Of a DNA stretch of 64,000 bases, positions 44,433 through 54,296 are shown in pieces. The DNA comes from an uncultured Verrucomicrobiota bacterium. Lineage in GTDB: Bacteria > Verrucomicrobiota > Verrucomicrobiia > Opitutales > Opitutaceae. Within the stretch, counting starts at the first letter, position 1; each line of letters opens with the position of its first letter. The notes below the pieces were generated by a model. It made no database searches. It had not been told where the DNA came from and saw nothing but the letters and a program-made list of their open reading frames with translations. The stretch lies in NCBI GenBank assembly GCA_903869675.1, contig CAIQAB010000008.1:51952-115951 (forward strand). The letters are read 5' to 3'. The position numbers and the translations under genes are program-made.

Positions 44433-45560
44433 TCAGGCTCGGTTGGCGAGGAAGGTTTCGAGTTCGTCAAGCGTCGGGCTGACCGCGGTGCGCACGTAGT
44501 GACCGCTGGTGCAGACACCGAGCGCGAGGCAGCCCTCCGGATCGAGGCCGAGGAGCTGGCCCTGGCAAAAACCGGCATTAAAGTGGTCGCCCGCGCCGGT
44601 GGTGATGACCGGCGCCTCACAGTAGGGCCCGGGCACCCAGAAGGTGCCCTCCGCCGTGGCGCAGACCGCCGATTCCCGCGGATGCACCACCACCAACGAG
44701 ACGCCGAGCGCTGTGCGGATGGCCGCGCTGGCCGCGCGCAGACTGGCTTCATCTTTATCCGGCTCCGGCAAACCAAGCGCCGCCGCCACCTGCTGGGCCT
44801 CCTTGAGGTTCAGCCCGAGCGTGACGGCGCCGAAGGCCTCAAAACGCCCGATCCACCGCAGCGCCGCCCTGAGATCGTCCCGGGTGCGTTTTTCAGGGTC
44901 AGCGAGGTCAAAGAAAAACCGCCGCGCGGGCGCCCCTGCTGGACGGGGCGGCAGCCCCGGCAGCACGGTCTCCACCAAGCCGGCGAAAAGCGCGCTCATG
45001 CGCGGGATCATGGTCCAGTTAACCAGCGCCACCAGATCGGCGGCGGCCAGCTCGGCGCGGAAACGATCCGCGCCCATCGCCGCGTCGATCCGCTCGAGGG
45101 AGATGTCCTCGAGGGTGCGGAGCTGCCCGAGCATAACTTTGCCGTCGCGAAACTCCACCGCGATGGTCGTGGCGGGCTCGCCCAGTGAGACGACCTCGGC
45201 GCGGGAGGCAAAGTGCTGGAACACCGCATGCGGGGCCGGTAGCCCGAGCGGCCCGACATAAGTGATACGGGTGCCGCCCGCGAGCAGAGCGGCCGCCAGG
45301 ATGGGGCCGTTTCCACCGAGTTTATCCATCACGGGATAAAGCTCGAGGTTGGTGCTTTTGCCGGCCGCCGCCGCGATTCGCGCGGCGAATTCCGGGATCT
45401 GGGTGATCGGGGTGTAGGCCTCGCCCGGTCCGGTGCGCTGCCCGACCGGAATCACAATGGTGTCCACAAAGCCATCCAGCCCCACCAAAGCCCGGCGGGC
45501 GGGGGCGGAAGATCGGGCGGAGCGAAGCGCAGCGAGCGCGCGAGCGTGAAAGTCGGGCAT
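44433..45560 (-). CDS. PfkB-family carbohydrate kinase
   Basis: 375 aa. The N-terminal ALVGLDGFVDTIV, the middle KLGGNGPILAAAL and GTRITYVGPLGLP, and the C-terminal catalytic motif ITTGAGDHFNAGF place it in the ribokinase/PfkB family. The substrate sugar or nucleoside cannot be told from sequence. It lies between gpmI and tmk on the same strand, within 30 bp of gpmI. Confidence 0.88.
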   Translation of the reverse strand: MPDFHARALAALRSARSSAPARRALVGLDGFVDTIVIPVGQRTGPGEAYTPITQIPEFAARIAAAAGKSTNLELYPVMDKLGGNGPILAAALLAGGTRITYVGPLGLPAPHAVFQHFASRAEVVSLGEPATTIAVEFRDGKVMLGQLRTLEDISLERIDAAMGADRFRAELAAADLVALVNWTMIPRMSALFAGLVETVLPGLPPRPAGAPARRFFFDLADPEKRTRDDLRAALRWIGRFEAFGAVTLGLNLKEAQQVAAALGLPEPDKDEASLRAASAAIRTALGVSLVVVHPRESAVCATAEGTFWVPGPYCEAPVITTGAGDHFNAGFCQGQLLGLDPEGCLALGVCTSGHYVRTAVSPTLDELETFLANRA

Positions 45561-45590
45561 GGGAGGAGCCGATCCTTTGAAACGCGGGTG

Positions 45591-47186
45591 TCAGACGGCA
45601 ATCAGGCTCTCGCCGGTCATCTCGGCCGGCTTGGCCAAGCCCATGAGGTGCAGCACCGTGGGGGCGATGTCGGCTAGGCGGCCGCCGGAGCGCATCGGGG
45701 TGGCCTTGGTGAAGCCGGCGCCGACCACAAAGACCTCGACGAGGTTAAGGGTGTGGGCGGTGTGCGGGCCGGGGAGAACCGGGTCCCACATCTGCTCGGC
45801 GTTGCCGTGGTCGGCACAGACCACGGCGCGGCCATCGACGGTTTTGAGGGCGGCGAGCAACTCGCCCACGCCGGCGTCGGTCGCCTCGCAGGCCCGCGTG
45901 GTGGCGGGGATGGAGCCGGTGTGCCCGACCATGTCGGGGTTGGCGTAGTTGACGATCACCAGGCCGTATTGGCCGGATAGGATCGCCTCTTTGCTCAGGC
46001 GGGTCACCTCGGCGGCATTCATCTCGGGCTGCAAGTCGTAGGTCGCCACCTTCGGGCTGGCCGGGCAGGCGCGATCTTCCAGAGGGAAGGGCTCCTTGCG
46101 GTAGTTGTTAAAAAAGAAGGTGACGTGCGGGTTTTTCTCGGTCTCGGCGCAGCGGAACTGCCCGATGCCAGCGGCGGCGACGACCTCGCCGAGGATGTTT
46201 TTCAACTTGGGTGGCTTCGGTGAAATAATGTGCACGGGCAGACCGGCCTCATACTCGGTCATGGTGGCGTAGTAGAGGTCGAGCTTGGGGCCGCGATCGA
46301 AGCCGGCGAAGTCGTCCATCACAAACGCACGGGTGATTTCGCGGGGGCGGTCTCCGCGGTAGTTGTAGAACACCACCGCATCACCATCGGCGAAGTGGGC
46401 GAGAGGCTGGCCGGTGGCCGGGTCGAGAATGGCGGTGGCGGCGACGAACTCGTCTCCTTTCTGGGTCTCGGAGAGCGGGTGGTCGTAGTAGTGCTGAATG
46501 GCGGCCTCGGCGGAGGGCGCGGTGGCGGCGATGGCGCGGCCAGTGAGGAGGTCGTAGGCCTTTTGCACGCGTTCCCAGCGGTTGTCGCGGTCCATGGCCC
46601 AGAAACGGCCGGTGATGGTGGCGATGCGACCGTAGCGGCCGAGCTCGACAATCTTGGCCTCGACCTGGCGGATAAAGCCCAGCGCGGAGGACGGCGCGGT
46701 GTCGCGGCCATCGGTGAAGCCGTGCACAAAGACGCGGTCGGCGGCGATACCATCGGCCTTGGCCTGGGCGAGCAGGCCGTAAAGGTGCTCCAGCATGCCG
46801 TGCACGCCGCCGTCGGAGACGATGCCCATGAGGTGCAGCTTGGCGGCGGGGTTGGCGCGGAGGCGGGCGAGCACGCCATGCCAGGTGGCGTTGTGAGCGA
46901 GTTGTTTTTCGGAGAAAAGCTTGTTGAGGCGGACGAGTTCCTGGTCCACGATGCGGCCGGCGCCGATGTTCTCGTGGCCGACCTCGGAGTTACCCATCTG
47001 GCCGTCAGGCAGACCGACATCAAGGCCGCTGGCCGAGACATACGCGACTGGCGCGGAGGCCTGCAGCGCGTCATCCGTCGGCTTCTTGGCGAGGGCAACG
47101 GCGTTGGTGGACGCCTGCTCCGGGTGGGGATTGCGGCCCCAGCCGTCGCGGATGATGAGAAGAACGGGTTTGCGCGCGGTGCTCAT
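45591..47186 (-). CDS. gpmI: GpmI, cofactor-independent phosphoglycerate mutase
   Basis: 531 aa. It converts 3- to 2-phosphoglycerate with two manganese ions. The metal-binding Asp is in [10 protein letters not shown] (D14). The nucleophilic Ser (S67) is in [17 protein letters not shown], and [14 protein letters not shown] and [14 protein letters not shown] complete the phosphatase-like site. It reads divergently from guaB. Confidence 0.96.
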   Translation of the reverse strand: MSTARKPVLLIIRDGWGRNPHPEQASTNAVALAKKPTDDALQASAPVAYVSASGLDVGLPDGQMGNSEVGHENIGAGRIVDQELVRLNKLFSEKQLAHNATWHGVLARLRANPAAKLHLMGIVSDGGVHGMLEHLYGLLAQAKADGIAADRVFVHGFTDGRDTAPSSALGFIRQVEAKIVELGRYGRIATITGRFWAMDRDNRWERVQKAYDLLTGRAIAATAPSAEAAIQHYYDHPLSETQKGDEFVAATAILDPATGQPLAHFADGDAVVFYNYRGDRPREITRAFVMDDFAGFDRGPKLDLYYATMTEYEAGLPVHIISPKPPKLKNILGEVVAAAGIGQFRCAETEKNPHVTFFFNNYRKEPFPLEDRACPASPKVATYDLQPEMNAAEVTRLSKEAILSGQYGLVIVNYANPDMVGHTGSIPATTRACEATDAGVGELLAALKTVDGRAVVCADHGNAEQMWDPVLPGPHTAHTLNLVEVFVVGAGFTKATPMRSGGRLADIAPTVLHLMGLAKPAEMTGESLIAV

Positions 47187-47428
47187 GTGATGATGAAGCC
47201 GCTAGCCATGACGCACCCGACCCCATGCGGTCAAGGAAGGCGCACGCATGGCCGCTTGGCTATCCCCGCCCCCCCAGCTCGGCCGATGCCACCGCACATC
47301 GGGGAATCGGGCGAAATTCTCATCGAAAGAAGCCGCCGCCACGCCGCTCGCCTGAGCCATTCCCCGCCCCCCGCCAGAAAATGCGGTTGCGCGCGCCGTT
47401 CCGCCGCCCCCTCATCCGTCGGCAACTC

Positions 47429-49009
47429 ATGAATCCAGTTGCCACGTCCCCCGCTCCGCTCGCCGACGCCGATTTCTACCTGCCGGCCGAACGCTTTTTC
47501 TCGGCCAACCTACCCGTCGCCCTGACCTTTGACGACGTCTCGCTGGCGACCCTTTACTCCGATATCCTCCCACGCGACGCCGACACCGGCACCCGCTTGT
47601 CCGAGCGCCTGCAACTCTCCATCCCGGTGGTCTCTTCGGACATGGATACCGTCACCGAATCCCGCATGGCCATCACCATGGCCCTGAATGGCGGCCTCGG
47701 CCTGATCCACTACAACATGCCGGCGAAGGAGCAGGTGAAAGAGGTCGCCCGGGTAAAACGCCACATCCACGGCCTCATCCAGGATCCCATCACCGTCACC
47801 CCCGACCAACTGATCGGCGACATCCTCGCCTTGGTGGAGCTGAAAAAATACGGTTTTCGCACCTTCCCCGTGCTCGATGCCGCCGGCAAACTCGTCGGCC
47901 TGCTGCCCGGCTCCGCCGTGCGCGAGCGCTACAAGGCCCGCCGCGTCGCCGAGACCATGACCCCGCGCGGCGAACTGCTCACCCTCAACGCCCGCCAGCT
48001 CCAGCCCGATCCGATCAAGGCCGCCGATGCGTTTTTCACCGAACACGTGGGCATCCACAAGATGCTCGTGGTCGACGACCATGATCACCTGCGCGGTCTG
48101 GTGACCTTCTCCGACGTTGATCGCATCATGACCGACGCCAAGTCGCGCCGGAAACCCGCCCGCGACGCCGATTTCCGCCTCGTCGTCGGCGCCGCCATCG
48201 CCCCCGTGCGCCTGCCGGACGGCACCCTCGATCGCGATACCATCCTCGGCCACGTCGGCCACCTGATGGAGGAGAATATCGACGCCATCGCCATCTCCAC
48301 CGCCCACGGCCACACCGCCGGGGTCGGCGACATGGTCAAAATGATCCGTGGCGCCTTCCCCGCCCTCGCCATCATCGCGGGTAACGTCACCTCCGGCGCA
48401 GGCGTCGAGTTCCTCGCCGATTGCGGCGCCGATACCATCAAGGTCGGCCAGGGCCCCGGCTCGATCTGCACCACCCGCATCGTCGCCGGCGTCGGCATCC
48501 CCCAGCTCACCGCGCTCTACGTCGCCGCCCGCGCCGCCCGCGCCCGCGGGGTGCGTATTCTGGCCGACGGAGGCATCACCAAGTCCGGCGATATCGTGAA
48601 AGCCCTTACCCTGGCCGATGGCGTTATCCTCGGCGGCCTGCTCGCGGGCTGCCGCGAGGCCCCGGGCGAGATCATGGAGATCAACGGCAAACTCTATAAA
48701 CAGTATCGCGGCATGGGCTCGCTCGCCGCCATGAAAGCCGGCAGCGCCGCCCGCTACGGTCACGACAAGACCGACGCCACCCGCAAGCTGACCGCCGAGG
48801 GCATCGAGGCCCTGAAAGAAGTCTCCGGGAGCACCGACGACGTGCTGGCCAACCTGGTGGGCGGCCTGCAAAGCGGCATGGGCTACCTCGGCGCCAAAGA
48901 CCTGCCCGCCCTGCGCGAAAAGGCCCGCTATATCCGCGTGTCCCCCGCCGGCCAGAAAGAGGCCTCGCCGCACGACGTGATCGAGATCAAGGCCGGCACC
49001 AAGGGCTGA
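47429..49009 (+). CDS. guaB: IMP dehydrogenase
   Basis: 526 aa from the ATG at 47429; the 68 codons upstream in the longer frame are Arg/Pro-rich non-coding sequence. It oxidises IMP to XMP on the way to [11 protein letters not shown] near the start, two CBS repeats in the middle ([20 protein letters not shown] onwards), the catalytic Cys-347 in [11 protein letters not shown], and [14 protein letters not shown] are all visible. A purA-like gene follows 88 bp later. Confidence 0.95.
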   Translation: MNPVATSPAPLADADFYLPAERFFSANLPVALTFDDVSLATLYSDILPRDADTGTRLSERLQLSIPVVSSDMDTVTESRMAITMALNGGLGLIHYNMPAKEQVKEVARVKRHIHGLIQDPITVTPDQLIGDILALVELKKYGFRTFPVLDAAGKLVGLLPGSAVRERYKARRVAETMTPRGELLTLNARQLQPDPIKAADAFFTEHVGIHKMLVVDDHDHLRGLVTFSDVDRIMTDAKSRRKPARDADFRLVVGAAIAPVRLPDGTLDRDTILGHVGHLMEENIDAIAISTAHGHTAGVGDMVKMIRGAFPALAIIAGNVTSGAGVEFLADCGADTIKVGQGPGSICTTRIVAGVGIPQLTALYVAARAARARGVRILADGGITKSGDIVKALTLADGVILGGLLAGCREAPGEIMEINGKLYKQYRGMGSLAAMKAGSAARYGHDKTDATRKLTAEGIEALKEVSGSTDDVLANLVGGLQSGMGYLGAKDLPALREKARYIRVSPAGQKEASPHDVIEIKAGTKG

Positions 49010-49097
49010 GCCGGACGCCGAAAGGGTAGCGGAGAGGCCGCGTTTCCGGCATTGCCCGCGAAGGGCCCGGTCGTTTTTGCTTCTCGTTTTTTCCGCC

Positions 49098-50639
49098 ATG
49101 CCCCTCCTCCCCTTTACCAGCCGCCTCATCGCCGATGTAGGCATCTCCCTCGGCGACGAGGGCAAGGGCCGCTTGATCCCCGAGGTGGAGCACGAGCTGC
49201 GCCACGGCCCCCACCCCGTGACCGTGGTCCTCAAGGTCAATGGCGGCGCCAACTCCGGCCACACCGCCGCCGGCATCAAGCTGAACCTCCTCCCCTCCGG
49301 CGTGGTCGAGCGCGGCGTTGCCCATCTCGCGATCGGCGCGGGCGTGGTCGCCGATCCCCGCAAGGCCTGGTGGGAAGCCATGCCACTCGAGAAAAAGGGC
49401 TACAACGTCCTCGCCCGCCTCGTGCTGGACGAGCGCACCATGGTCTCCGATCTCACCCACCGCCTGCTCGATCTCGCCTGGGAAGATTACCGCGTGAATG
49501 TGCTCGCCGAGGAGCCGCGCGGCTCCACCGGCCGCGGCATCACCCCCGCCTACGCCGACGAGGTCGGCCAGTGGCAGATCACCTACGCCGATTTCCTCGG
49601 CGACCGCGCCGACTTCGCCCGCAAACTGTCCCAACGCGCCGACCGCGCCCTACGCACGATCCGGCACGTGTGCCAGGTCTCGCCCGAGACCTTTGCCGGC
49701 TTCTTTGAAAAGCTTTCCGCCGCCGAGCTGCGCGCCAACGCCGAGACGCTCGAGCTGGGCGTGTTCACCGCCGAGGAGTTTGATTTTATCCGTTTCCGCG
49801 GCGCCGAGCCCTTCAGCCTCAATTTGGAGACCCTGATCGAGACCTACTGGGAGGCCGGCCGCCGCCTCGCGAAAAACATCGGCGAGGTCCGCGAACTGGT
49901 GCTGCGCGAACTTCACGCCGGGCACACCATCATCGGCGAGTTCGGCCAGGCCTACTGGCTCGATAAACGCCACGGCTACTCGCCGAACGTCACGGCCTCG
50001 CACACCTTCACTCCGGAGTTTTTCGAGAGCGCGGGCATCCCCGTGCAGACCATCCACACCTTCGGCGTCGCCAAGGCCTACGATACCAAGGTCGGCACCC
50101 ACGTATTCCTCACCCAGATGGACGACGCGCACCCGCTGGCCGCGTTGCTGAAACGTCTCGAGTTCGGCACCAGCACCGGGCGCCAGCGCATGGTGGGCTG
50201 GTATGACGCCGTGGAAAAAGGCGACGCCCTCCGCTACGGTGGCTTCCAAGACGTGATGATCAACAAACTCGACGCCCTCACCCACCGGGGCGATTGGAAT
50301 TCCGATCTATTGGTTTGCGTCGCCTACGAGGACGCCTTGGGCGTGCGCCACCACCACGTGCCGCGCAATGACGCCGTGCGGAAAACCCTGCGCCCCGTCT
50401 ACGAGCGCTTCGCCGGTTGGAGCGAGGACATCGCCCACGTGCGCTATTTCGCCGATCTGCCGGTCAACGCCCGCCGCTACGTCGCCGGCATGGTGCGCAG
50501 TCTGCTGGCTGTCGCCTACCACGGCGACCGTTGGCCGCACGAGAGCCGCCTGCCCAATCTGCGCTACCTCGGCGTCGGCCCCGAGCCGTCCCAGATCATC
50601 AAGGACGTGCCCCCCACCTCCGAACTGATCCGGCTCTAA
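49098..50639 (+). CDS. purA: Divergent adenylosuccinate synthetase
   Basis: 513 aa from the ATG at 49098, longer than the common 425-460 aa. It shows diverged forms of nearly all PurA motifs: SLGDEGKGR (usual QWGDEGKGK, catalytic Asp kept), NGGANSGHT (usual GGHNAGHT), [49 protein letters not shown] and [14 protein letters not shown]. It should convert IMP and Asp to adenylosuccinate with GTP. Its place after guaB puts both branch enzymes of purine synthesis together. Extra residues lie in about 165-250. Confidence 0.85.
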   Translation: MPLLPFTSRLIADVGISLGDEGKGRLIPEVEHELRHGPHPVTVVLKVNGGANSGHTAAGIKLNLLPSGVVERGVAHLAIGAGVVADPRKAWWEAMPLEKKGYNVLARLVLDERTMVSDLTHRLLDLAWEDYRVNVLAEEPRGSTGRGITPAYADEVGQWQITYADFLGDRADFARKLSQRADRALRTIRHVCQVSPETFAGFFEKLSAAELRANAETLELGVFTAEEFDFIRFRGAEPFSLNLETLIETYWEAGRRLAKNIGEVRELVLRELHAGHTIIGEFGQAYWLDKRHGYSPNVTASHTFTPEFFESAGIPVQTIHTFGVAKAYDTKVGTHVFLTQMDDAHPLAALLKRLEFGTSTGRQRMVGWYDAVEKGDALRYGGFQDVMINKLDALTHRGDWNSDLLVCVAYEDALGVRHHHVPRNDAVRKTLRPVYERFAGWSEDIAHVRYFADLPVNARRYVAGMVRSLLAVAYHGDRWPHESRLPNLRYLGVGPEPSQIIKDVPPTSELIRL

Positions 50640-50687
50640 GGAGTGACGAAGAAGCGGATGGCCCCGTGGCTTCGTTCCCGGCTTAAA

Positions 50688-51329
50688 TTAAGCAGCGCGT
50701 TTGCGACGCCGGAGACAGACTGCAGCCAAAGCAAAAGCCCCCGCAATCGCCACACCGGAAGCAGGTTCCGGCATCGCGGCTGCAGCCTCAAGGATCACCC
50801 GTTCATCCCCATAAACAAAGAGTTCCACCGGTAAAGAAGGCCACCTCCCCGCCGTAAAGGGAGTCAGCGCGATCATATAATTGGTATTCGCCTTCAGCGA
50901 GATATTTTGAATGACCGGATTCAAGGTGGCGTCCTCGGGATTTACTATTGGAAGACCTTGAAAAATAGTGAGATAACCATCATCAATAAGGGAGATCGCC
51001 CCGAGTGAGGGTGCGTTGGAAGGGAAGGAGGATTGCCCCTGGTAAACGATCATTACCGCATCCCAACTGGCGTTGGACACTCCCAAGGTATAGAGCCCGC
51101 TGACTATGGGCGTAAACCGCGTGAAGACGACATCATGCTGATAAGGGCCCGGAAACCTGAGGCTCGACAATTTAGGAATGGGGTAGTCAGCAATGAAAAA
51201 ACTGGCTCGGTTACTCGCTGAATCAGGGATATTAATCAGCGTAAAAACACCCGTAGCATAGCTGTCTGCGAAAAACCCCGAAACGAACAAGACAACAACC
51301 CGAAGCAGGACAGATTTAAATAAAGCCAC
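50688..51329 (-). CDS. PEP-CTERM sorted surface protein
   Basis: 213 aa beginning at GTG. The N-terminal signal peptide (SVLLRVVVLFVSGFFA) precedes a beta-rich body. The C-terminus is a PEP-CTERM signal: MPEPASG, a hydrophobic helix AIAGAFALAAV, then CLRRRKR. Such proteins are processed by an exosortase and displayed on the surface or in extracellular material. No exosortase gene is in the window. Confidence 0.85.
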   Translation of the reverse strand: MALFKSVLLRVVVLFVSGFFADSYATGVFTLINIPDSASNRASFFIADYPIPKLSSLRFPGPYQHDVVFTRFTPIVSGLYTLGVSNASWDAVMIVYQGQSSFPSNAPSLGAISLIDDGYLTIFQGLPIVNPEDATLNPVIQNISLKANTNYMIALTPFTAGRWPSLPVELFVYGDERVILEAAAAMPEPASGVAIAGAFALAAVCLRRRKRAA

Positions 51330-51566
51330 TGGTTTTAAAAAATTGGTAATCTAGCCTTATCGGCTCTTTTTACTAAAAATTGATAGATTGTTTTACGAGT
51401 ATAATTTCTTGCGTATAGTAACTTAATACACGTATCACTCGCATTTTCTACCCTACCGGGTCAGGCTGGCTGACTCGCGGGTCGGCCCACCTCAACACAA
51501 GGAGCTGTAGCCCGACCATCGGTCCGGGCAGTGACCACCCGATCATCAAGAAGATGCCGACCACGC
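51330..51566. other. A/T-rich intergenic region
   Basis: Upstream of the PEP-CTERM gene and downstream of the convergently oriented terminator. The stretch 51340-51450 is distinctly A/T-rich (TTTTACTAAAAATTGATAG) and probably contains the PEP-CTERM gene promoter. No gene is supported. Confidence 0.4.
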
Positions 51567-51602
51567 AAAAAACCCCGGCCCATCGAGGACCGGGGTTTTG
51601 GG
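51567..51602 (-). terminator. Terminator of the peroxidase gene
   Basis: Arms AAAACCCCGG and CCGGGGTTTT (51569-51578 and 51590-51599) pair perfectly, with A and T runs on both sides. It lies 25-60 bp past the peroxidase stop codon on the minus strand and could also work on the plus strand. Confidence 0.82.
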
Positions 51603-51627
51603 GCTCCGCGCCGACCGAGGCCAAGGC

Positions 51628-53589
51628 TCAGCGTTTACGGGGTGGTTGATAAGTGATTTTAAGAACCTGCGTGCTTTCGCCCGGCGCAGTTTTGCCGGTG
51701 GCGGCGCTGAACTTGGACCGCGTAAAGGGGATGGTGGCACGCCCCGTGTTAAGCGGATCGAAGGACGGGTCGCCGACCGGCACCGAGATAGGTAGAGCCT
51801 CGGTGCCCGCGGCCGTCAGGCCGATGTCGTGATCAAGGAACTGACCCCAGCCATAGACGAAGCTGGACATGAGGCGGTCGTTGGGCGCCGTCGCGGTGTG
51901 CACCGCCACCTCGTTGCTGATCGCCCGCGCACTGGGCCGGTTCACGCCAGACGGGCTGGCCACGCCGTCTGTGTAGGCCGCTGGGGCGAACCGGACCAAT
52001 TCTGCACCCGCCGCGCCCCAGGCGGGGTGGGCATCGTTATTGCCCGCGCCAGTGAGGGCCGCGATACGGAACGGCGCCTCCGGGGCCAGATACAAGTCGC
52101 GCGGCAGCGAACCGGCGCGGGCCGTCAGACTGGCGAGCGTCGTGTCGGGATTATAGAAAAACACCTCGTCCTGAAGCTTGGTGATCGTGGTGTTGCGGCG
52201 GATGATATCCGAGAGCCGCGTCGCCCGGATCGCCGCGAGTTGGCGTCCGCTGAAGATCGCCTCATACCAGTTGCGATCGCCATCCCGGATGCGCTCAAAC
52301 TGCCGGGCGATGATTCGGCTAAAGGTCGGGCCGACGCTGGAGCCGGGCAAGTGATCCTCGGCCAGGCCCGCCACCCAGAGATCAAGCGAGTTCACGCTCC
52401 CGTAGAGGCTGGCTAGCTTTCCCTGCAGCCCGGCGTTGGCGGTGATTTGCGCAAAGGTCCGGACCGGCGGCAGACCGTAGGCCACTCGCACCGTGTTGTA
52501 ATCGGCCAGGCCATGATCGCGCCCGCGCTGGATGTTCAACGCCGCCAGATCCAGCCCGCCCGCGCCGGGAGGGCCGAAAAGGAAGTCGCGCAGGCCATCG
52601 ACCAGCTGGGTATCGACCTCCTGTGCGTTGTCGCTCGCCAGGTATTTGAGCAACGGATCAGGACCAACCGCGACGACCGGGGCGGGGTTAAAAAAGGCCA
52701 TGGCCAGCGGCAGGCCGTCGCGCAACTCCTCGGCGTCGTTGTTGAGGAACTCGATGTCGTCATTGATGAGGGTGTGGCCGATGCGAAAGGCCGCGGTGGA
52801 GAATTCGTTCGCTAGGCCGGGGTTCACGTCGGCATTGTAGCCCGGGTAGGGCCGGAGGGCGCCCCGTCCGAGCAGGGCGGGCAGAAACTCCTGGACCGTG
52901 ATCGCCTGCACCTCCGCAGTGACGAGGCGGCGGGCGCGTTGATAAACCTGTTCGTCGGTCAGGCGCGGATTGGCGGCGGCGATGGCGGCGGCAAGTTGGT
53001 TGTGCTCGCGCAGGAAGAGCGTGTGGATCGCGATGAGTTCGACATTCTCGTTGGCGCGGATGTCGCCCGCGAGGAACAGCTGTTTATCGGGGTAAAAGTG
53101 GGCGTCATTGGCATTCTCCAGTCCGGCGGTGTTGAAAGGCAGGAGATTGCCCGGACTGGTCTTCAGCGCCCCGCCGACAAAGGTCCGCAGCGCAGCGGCG
53201 CGAGTCTCGTCGGAGCCATAGACCATCGAGGCATCGATGAAGGTGGAGATGAGCGTCGTCTGCTGCCGGGGGTTGGGCGTGGTGGCGCGCACGACGACGT
53301 TATTTGCCCCCGGTTGCAGCGGGACCCGGGCGTTGAAACGCCCGTCTGGATCGAGGCTTAACGGAGCACCATTGAGCGTAGCCATGATGCGCCCGGCGGG
53401 GTAGACATCGTGGGTGATCTTGCCGGTGACGACCACCTCGGGAGTCGCCACCACCGCGCCGGTGGCGGGGGTGAGGTTGAGAATCGAGGATTCGGGGACG
53501 GCGGTTACCGGCAGGGTGGCACAGGCCGCGAGACCGAGCAGGGCGAGGAAATCAGGGATGAAGGATTTTTTCGAACGGGGCAGGTTCAT
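51628..53589 (-). CDS. Circularly permuted animal-type haem peroxidase (secreted)
   Basis: 653 aa with a signal peptide and a bacterial Ig-like domain (about 38-103). The animal haem peroxidase family then appears out of order. First comes its middle part: FIDASMVYGSDETR (117-130), the catalytic Arg178 and haem-linking Glu181 in DIRANENVE, LREHN (193-197), and the proximal His272 in AFRIGHTLI. The normal C-terminal end follows (SDIIRRNTTITKLQDEVFF, to 478). After a linker of about 35 residues comes the part that is N-terminal in known peroxidases: GAGNNDAHPAWGAAG, LVRFAPAAY, RPSARAISNE and WGQFLDHDIGLT with Gln583, Asp586 and distal His587. The chain ends in ITYQPPRKR, where the family normally continues into the FIDAS segment. 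All key residues are present, so the enzyme may be active. Confidence 0.9.
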   Translation of the reverse strand: MNLPRSKKSFIPDFLALLGLAACATLPVTAVPESSILNLTPATGAVVATPEVVVTGKITHDVYPAGRIMATLNGAPLSLDPDGRFNARVPLQPGANNVVVRATTPNPRQQTTLISTFIDASMVYGSDETRAAALRTFVGGALKTSPGNLLPFNTAGLENANDAHFYPDKQLFLAGDIRANENVELIAIHTLFLREHNQLAAAIAAANPRLTDEQVYQRARRLVTAEVQAITVQEFLPALLGRGALRPYPGYNADVNPGLANEFSTAAFRIGHTLINDDIEFLNNDAEELRDGLPLAMAFFNPAPVVAVGPDPLLKYLASDNAQEVDTQLVDGLRDFLFGPPGAGGLDLAALNIQRGRDHGLADYNTVRVAYGLPPVRTFAQITANAGLQGKLASLYGSVNSLDLWVAGLAEDHLPGSSVGPTFSRIIARQFERIRDGDRNWYEAIFSGRQLAAIRATRLSDIIRRNTTITKLQDEVFFYNPDTTLASLTARAGSLPRDLYLAPEAPFRIAALTGAGNNDAHPAWGAAGAELVRFAPAAYTDGVASPSGVNRPSARAISNEVAVHTATAPNDRLMSSFVYGWGQFLDHDIGLTAAGTEALPISVPVGDPSFDPLNTGRATIPFTRSKFSAATGKTAPGESTQVLKITYQPPRKR

Positions 53590-53704
53590 GGTTGGGATAG
53601 GTTAAGCGGACCACCCCACTCTGCCCGACCCATGTTAAGGACCTGTTTTTTCCTCCCCGATAATTGTAAGGGAACGGAAAAACCCGCCGCCCGCAGGCCC
53701 CGGC

Positions 53705-53836
53705 CTACTTCTTTTTGCTTTTACGCGCCGGCTTGTCGCCCGGGGCGTTCTTGAATTTGGGCGCGGCCGTCTGCTTGGCGAGAAACCGCTGGTTGGCCCG
53801 CTGGTCTTTGACGGTCGGAAGGTATTTGGCGCCCAT
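53705..53836 (-). CDS. Small basic protein (43 aa)
   Basis: A 43-codon frame with ATG at 53836 and stop at 53705. The product is MGAKYLPTVKDQRANQRFL followed by a Lys/Ala/Pro-rich end (KPARKSKKK). Seven of its last ten residues are Lys or Arg, so it may bind RNA or DNA. I do not recognise the family. It stands alone downstream of the 116-aa gene. Confidence 0.45.
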   Translation of the reverse strand: MGAKYLPTVKDQRANQRFLAKQTAAPKFKNAPGDKPARKSKKK

Positions 53837-53886
53837 ACTTGGAGTCTCGTGCTCGCGCCGCCGCACGACAACCGCAAACCGGCGAC

Positions 53887-54237
53887 TCAGCGCATGGCCG
53901 GGCGCAATTCGCGGCGCAGGGCGCTCGCCAGGATCACCTGCTCGCGGCAGGCCGCATGGATTTCCTCCGGCGTCACTGGTGCGGTGACCTCGACCCGAAA
54001 GGCCACCAGCAAGACCACGCCCGGGGGGAACTTCGCCGTCTCGAGACGACGCGTAACCTGCCCCAGTAAACCGCGGGCGCGCGATTCGATCACCAGAAAA
54101 ACCGGCTGGCCCTCCTCATGCTGCGCATAAACCACGGCCACGCCCGAAGCGTCTGGAGTCAGTTTTTCGGCGATATCCGCCGCCGCGCAGAGCGTTAGTC
54201 CAAAGCGCGTCGCCCAGTCGTTTTGAGGTGTGGCCAT
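53887..54237 (-). CDS. Hypothetical protein (116 aa)
   Basis: Start at the ATG at 54237 (MATPQNDWATRFGLTLCAAA); an earlier start would overlap ruvC in a poor context. The sequence is mixed alpha/beta with GVAVVYAQHEEGQPVFLVIESR and PGVVLLVAFRVEVTAPVTPEEIH. No known motif is visible. It lies 59 bp downstream of ruvC on the same strand. Confidence 0.55.
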   Translation of the reverse strand: MATPQNDWATRFGLTLCAAADIAEKLTPDASGVAVVYAQHEEGQPVFLVIESRARGLLGQVTRRLETAKFPPGVVLLVAFRVEVTAPVTPEEIHAACREQVILASALRRELRPAMR

Positions 54238-54296
54238 CCAACACAGTCCCCGCCCGCCGCCGGCAACACAATGAGTTTGTCGGCCAACGCACCGCC

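Noticed and set aside
47510..49381. A 623-codon open frame on the minus strand
   Set aside because: Antisense to guaB and the start of purA; the Asp/Gly/Val-rich composition is a codon-bias artefact.
49098..50639. PurZ (2-aminoadenylosuccinate synthetase) identity for the purA-like gene
   Set aside because: The catalytic Asp of the GDEGKG motif is present, whereas PurZ replaces it; there is no phage context.
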